Assembly (NCBI GenBank): GCA_031269405.1
Contig: JAISZE010000122.1
Location: forward strand, 1-7,978
From: Treponema sp.
GTDB lineage: Bacteria; Spirochaetota; Spirochaetia; Treponematales; Breznakiellaceae
Direction of reading: 5' to 3'
Length of the DNA stretch: 7,978 bases
Positions 5,661-7,978 of this stretch are shown here, piece after piece (position 1 is the first letter of the stretch; each line of letters opens with the position of its first letter). The position numbers and the translations under genes were made by a program. The notes under the pieces are model-generated. The model was not told the origin of the DNA, ran no database searches, and worked only from the letters and a program-made list of their open reading frames with translations.

Positions 5661-6614
5661 CTGGTTATTGCCCAGTTCCCTTAAAGGGAGAAAATTATTA
5701 AACTGCCGGTCGATGATAATCGTCGCCTCGTCATCCTTGAACACCTCTTCGATCATCTCGTAGTAAAGCCGCTGGCGGGTAACATCAGGGGCCAGGCGGT
5801 ATTCGTCATAGACGGCGTTAAACCGCGCCACATCCCCGTTGGACTTGTTCACCCTTTCTGCGGCGTAACCCTGGGCTTCCTGGATGATCCGTTCCCGTTC
5901 CCCCCGGGCTTTGGGGATTTCTTCGTTGTAAACCTGCTGGCCTTCGTTGATGAGGCGGTTCATATCCTGCTCCGCCTTGTTGACATCGTCAAAGGCTTCC
6001 TGAACCCCTCCGGGAGGATCGATGTTCTGGAGTTTTACCGCAATGACATCAATGCCCAGACCGTAGCCCCTGAAGGTCTCGTTCATGAATTCCGCCCCTG
6101 CTGCTTCAATGGCGCTCCGCTCAGGCCCCATGATTTCCATAATGGCCCTGTCGCCTACCAGCATATTGATGGCAGAACGGGATACGTCCCTGATGGTCCT
6201 GGTCCTTTCGTTCACGTTGAAGGTCCAGGCTTTGGGATCCACGATGCGGTACTGGATGATCCATTCCACCTGGATGATGTTAAGGTCCCCGGTGAGCATA
6301 GTGGATTCGTTGGCGTCCCCGGAATAGGTTGAACTGATACCGGAACTGATGGTCCTGAAGCCGAACTGTTCGGTTTGGACGGTTTTGACATTCACGATGT
6401 ACTGGGTGTCGATGCCGAAAGGAAGCTTGAAATGAAGCCCTGGGCCGGAAATTCCCCTGAAGCGGCCAAACCGGGTTATCACTGCTTCTTCAGTCTGATC
6501 AACAATATAGAAACTTGTGAACAAAAAGATTACCGCCCCTATGACGGCAATCCCCAGGGCAATGCCGCCCGGGCTAAGGAATTTCGCCGCTTTTGGGGGC
6601 GTAAAATGAGCCAT
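5649..6614 (-). CDS. hflK: HflK, SPFH-domain membrane protein, FtsH protease modulator subunit
   Basis: Partner of HflC in the SPFH assembly that regulates FtsH. The 321-residue protein has a short cytoplasmic start, one membrane span (about 18-37), then the SPFH domain: FYIVDQTEEAVITRFGRF (35-52), GPGLHFKLPFGID, LTGDLNIIQVEWIIQYRI (107-124). HflK-specific features follow: AFDDVNKAEQD (207-217), the coiled coil with EEIPKARGERERII (231-244) and the segment RFNAVYDEYRLAPDVTRQRL (264-283). It lacks the long glycine-rich N-terminus of E. coli HflK (about 80 residues before the span) and has only a short tail, hence its smaller size. The ATG at 6614 is set by a textbook GGAGGT (6625-6620) five bases upstream. 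It is the first gene of the four-gene minus-strand run and diverges from rpoZ across 75 bases. Confidence 0.95.
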   Translation of the reverse strand: MAHFTPPKAAKFLSPGGIALGIAVIGAVIFLFTSFYIVDQTEEAVITRFGRFRGISGPGLHFKLPFGIDTQYIVNVKTVQTEQFGFRTISSGISSTYSGDANESTMLTGDLNIIQVEWIIQYRIVDPKAWTFNVNERTRTIRDVSRSAINMLVGDRAIMEIMGPERSAIEAAGAEFMNETFRGYGLGIDVIAVKLQNIDPPGGVQEAFDDVNKAEQDMNRLINEGQQVYNEEIPKARGERERIIQEAQGYAAERVNKSNGDVARFNAVYDEYRLAPDVTRQRLYYEMIEEVFKDDEATIIIDRQFNNFLPLRELGNNQGGR

Positions 6615-6689
6615 ACGTTACCTCCGTAAAGTACAACAATTAAGATACTACAACTTTACACAAAATGAAAAAAAATATAAAGTTATGGC
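6615..6689. promoter_or_regulatory. Divergent promoter region between hflK and rpoZ
   Basis: This short AT-rich gap must hold promoters for both operons. The rpoZ side is annotated separately. On the minus side TAGTAT (6650-6645) is the best -10 candidate for hflK, but the hexamer 17 bases before it lies in a T-tract (TTTTTT) and does not resemble TTGACA, so activation by another factor or a different promoter type is possible. Because of the short distance, a regulator bound here could affect both directions. Confidence 0.5.
6655..6683 (+). promoter_or_regulatory. Candidate rpoZ promoter
   Basis: TTTACA at 6655-6660 matches five of six -35 bases. TATAAA at 6676-6681 matches five of six -10 bases at 15-base spacing; TAAAGT at 6678-6683 is an alternative at 17-base spacing. 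Either would start transcription around 6687-6691, at or almost at the rpoZ ATG (6690). Confidence 0.5.
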
Positions 6690-6884
6690 ATGATATTTCC
6701 TTTAAAAGAGCTTATTGAATACGATCAGAATATGTATGAGATTACCTCAGCGTCTTCCCGGCGTTCTTACCAGCTTTCGATGCTGAAGGACACGGAAATT
6801 GAGGAAAACGACGGCAAGGTCGTTTCCCTGGCAGCCCGCCAGGTCTTTACCCAAGAGGTACAGTTCCGCCTCGAAACCGGTTAG
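6690..6884 (+). CDS. rpoZ: DNA-directed RNA polymerase omega subunit
   Basis: The omega subunit binds the beta' subunit and helps assemble and stabilise RNA polymerase. The 64-residue protein opens with MIFPLKELIEYDQNMYEITS, continues with the helix SSRRSYQLS (22-30), which replaces the usual A-RRA-Q motif, and ends NDGKVVSLAARQVFTQEV-FRLE, the conserved omega pattern (GKVVS-A--Q--T-EV). Length is normal for spirochaete-type short omegas. The ATG at 6690 is the only sensible start: the ATG five bases upstream meets TGA after one codon. No GGAGG-like site precedes it, and the promoter candidate ends within about ten bases, so the message may be leaderless. It is followed by miaA after 25 bases on the same strand. 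Confidence 0.9.
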   Translation: MIFPLKELIEYDQNMYEITSASSRRSYQLSMLKDTEIEENDGKVVSLAARQVFTQEVQFRLETG

Positions 6885-6909
6885 AAAAGCGCGCAAAGGC
6901 GTCTGGCCC

Positions 6910-7908
6910 GTGAAACCCCAGGTACTCATACTTTTCGGCCCTACAGGGTCGGGTAAAACCGTTGTTTTGGAGCGGCTGTTTATTCACAACCCCCTGTGCC
7001 CGGCGGAGATTATCTCTGCCGATTCCATGCAGGTTTACCGGCACATGGACATAGGGACCGCAAAGCCTTCCCGGGAAGATCAGGGGCGTATACCCCACCA
7101 TCTCATCGATGTCAGGGACCCCTGCGAGCAGTTCAACGCCGGGGAATTCGTCCGCCTAGCCTCTGAAGCCGCCTTTATGGCCGCAAGCCGGAACGCCTTG
7201 CCGGTGGTTTCAGGAGGCGCAGGTTTCTACCTTAAAAACCTGGTAACAGGCCTTCCTGCGGCGCCTCCGTCTGACGCTGTCATACGGGCGGCTTTAAAGG
7301 AAGAACTAAGGCAGAAAGGCGCCCTGGCGCTGATGGAGGAACTGGCGGCCCGGGATCCTGTAAGCGCCGGCCGTATCCACAGTAACGACGAATACCGCCT
7401 TATCCGGGCCCTGGAAGTCCTCCGCCAGAGCGGCCGCCCATTGAGCTCTTTCGCCTCAAACGGAGCGGCTCCCGCAGGCGAGTTGGCCGCAAAACCCTTC
7501 AACTTCCTCATCCTTGGGCTCAGGCGGCCCAGGGAGGAACTTTACAGCCGCATAAACCAGCGCTGCGCCGCTATGTTCCAGGCCGGCCTCCCCGGCGAGG
7601 TGCGGCGTCTCTTTGAACTGGGTTATACCCCTCTGGACCCGGGGCTCAGGGCCATAGGTTACAGGGAATTTTTTATCAGAGATGAAACAGAGCCCAGGGG
7701 CTGGCGCCTTTCGGAAGACCTCCCTGGCGTCCAGGCCCTGGCAGCCCAAAACAGCCGCCGTTACGCCAAACGGCAAATAACCTTTTTTGCGTCCATACCC
7801 GGAATCACCTGGATAGACTGCGGCGGGGACGAAGCTGAAACTGCCGAAAAAATCAGGCAGGAACTAAAGGCTTTACCTGGACGGGGTATTGCGGGACAAT
7901 CTTTGTAA
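6910..7908 (+). CDS. miaA: tRNA dimethylallyltransferase (A37 prenylation)
   Basis: Transfers the dimethylallyl group from DMAPP to N6 of A37 in tRNAs reading UNN codons, the first step to ms2i6A. Starting at GTG 6910 the protein has 332 residues, slightly longer than the usual ~300-316. It shows the P-loop GPTGSGKT (10-17), ADSMQVYRHMDIGTAKPS (37-54) with the catalytic-type Asp38, HHLIDVRDP (63-71), SGGAGFYLKNLVTGLP (101-116), NDEYRLIRALEV (159-170), SRINQR (213-218), GYREFF (250-255) and RRYAKRQITFF (283-293). The family's GGT-x-(L/F)Y has Ala104 instead of Thr here (codon GCA, 7219-7221), which is unusual. AAAGG at 6895-6899 is ten bases before the GTG. The longer open frame from 6799 overlaps rpoZ and encodes a basic stretch without family similarity, so it is not used. 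It is probably cotranscribed with rpoZ and with the gene starting at 7924. Confidence 0.95.
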   Translation: MKPQVLILFGPTGSGKTVVLERLFIHNPLCPAEIISADSMQVYRHMDIGTAKPSREDQGRIPHHLIDVRDPCEQFNAGEFVRLASEAAFMAASRNALPVVSGGAGFYLKNLVTGLPAAPPSDAVIRAALKEELRQKGALALMEELAARDPVSAGRIHSNDEYRLIRALEVLRQSGRPLSSFASNGAAPAGELAAKPFNFLILGLRRPREELYSRINQRCAAMFQAGLPGEVRRLFELGYTPLDPGLRAIGYREFFIRDETEPRGWRLSEDLPGVQALAAQNSRRYAKRQITFFASIPGITWIDCGGDEAETAEKIRQELKALPGRGIAGQSL

Positions 7909-7923
7909 TGAGGACAGCGGAAC

Positions 7924-7978
7924 ATGAACAAGAATCCTAATGAGTGTTACGGCAAAATCAAATTGAGCGCCTTTATTC
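7924..7978 (+). CDS. Start of an unidentified gene (cut by window edge)
   Basis: An ATG at 7924 opens a frame that stays open for 18 codons to the window end (MNKNPNECYGKIKLSAFI). It lies 15 bases after the miaA stop, with GAGGA at 7910-7914 about nine bases upstream, so it looks like the third gene of the rpoZ-miaA run. The visible part is too short to identify. A competing ATG overlapping the miaA stop (7908) ends after ten codons and would at most be a coupling peptide. Confidence 0.5.
   Translation, partial: MNKNPNECYGKIKLSAFI

Noticed and set aside
6799..6909. A 37-residue N-terminal extension of MiaA
   Set aside because: It overlaps rpoZ in another frame, encodes basic low-similarity sequence, and the family start pattern (K-P-x-V-L-x-L-F-G-P-T) fits GTG 6910.

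Overview
The window looks like a chromosomal segment of a spirochaete, most likely a Treponema-like, insect-gut type bacterium. That placement is an inference from how the RpoZ, MiaA, HflK/HflC and two-domain fumarase proteins read, not from a database search. Most of it is dense, housekeeping-like coding sequence of fairly high GC. The first ~400 bases are strikingly AT-rich (about 20-35% GC in sampled lines, against up to 70% in parts of miaA) and carry a different kind of gene.

Layout. (1) Positions 1-273, minus strand: the start of a secreted, probably outer-membrane beta-barrel protein that runs off the left edge, with its own promoter and an operator-like set of TGTCAA/TTGACA repeats. 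(2) Positions 274-648: a 375-base non-coding stretch, half AT-rich promoter DNA and half a GC-rich block with nested inverted repeats. (3) Positions 649-1539, plus strand: nudC, an NADH pyrophosphatase / RNA deNADding Nudix enzyme with an uncertain start. (4) Positions 6614 down to 1547, minus strand: a tight four-gene run hflK - hflC - membrane-anchored pseudokinase-like protein - fumarate hydratase class I. It converges on nudC with only 7 bases between stop codons. (5) Positions 6690 to the right edge, plus strand: rpoZ - miaA - start of an unidentified gene, divergent from hflK across 75 bases.

How the genes may work together. HflK and HflC are SPFH/prohibitin-like membrane proteins that in other bacteria form a large complex controlling the FtsH protease. 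Here they are followed by a protein with a degenerate kinase C-lobe, one membrane span and an apparently periplasmic NTF2-like domain, which makes it a candidate partner of the HflKC assembly. Fumarase, four bases downstream, is a metabolic passenger or a co-regulated gene. The rpoZ-miaA pair supplies the RNA polymerase omega subunit and the tRNA A37 prenyltransferase. In E. coli, miaA and hflKC lie in one superoperon, so their divergent neighbourhood here is reminiscent of that arrangement.

The least ordinary items are the pseudokinase-NTF2 membrane protein in the hflKC operon, the loss of a family-conserved Thr in MiaA, the apparently leaderless rpoZ, and the AT-rich left-end gene with its repeat-rich border. 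I found no CRISPR array, tRNA, rRNA or recognisable insertion sequence.
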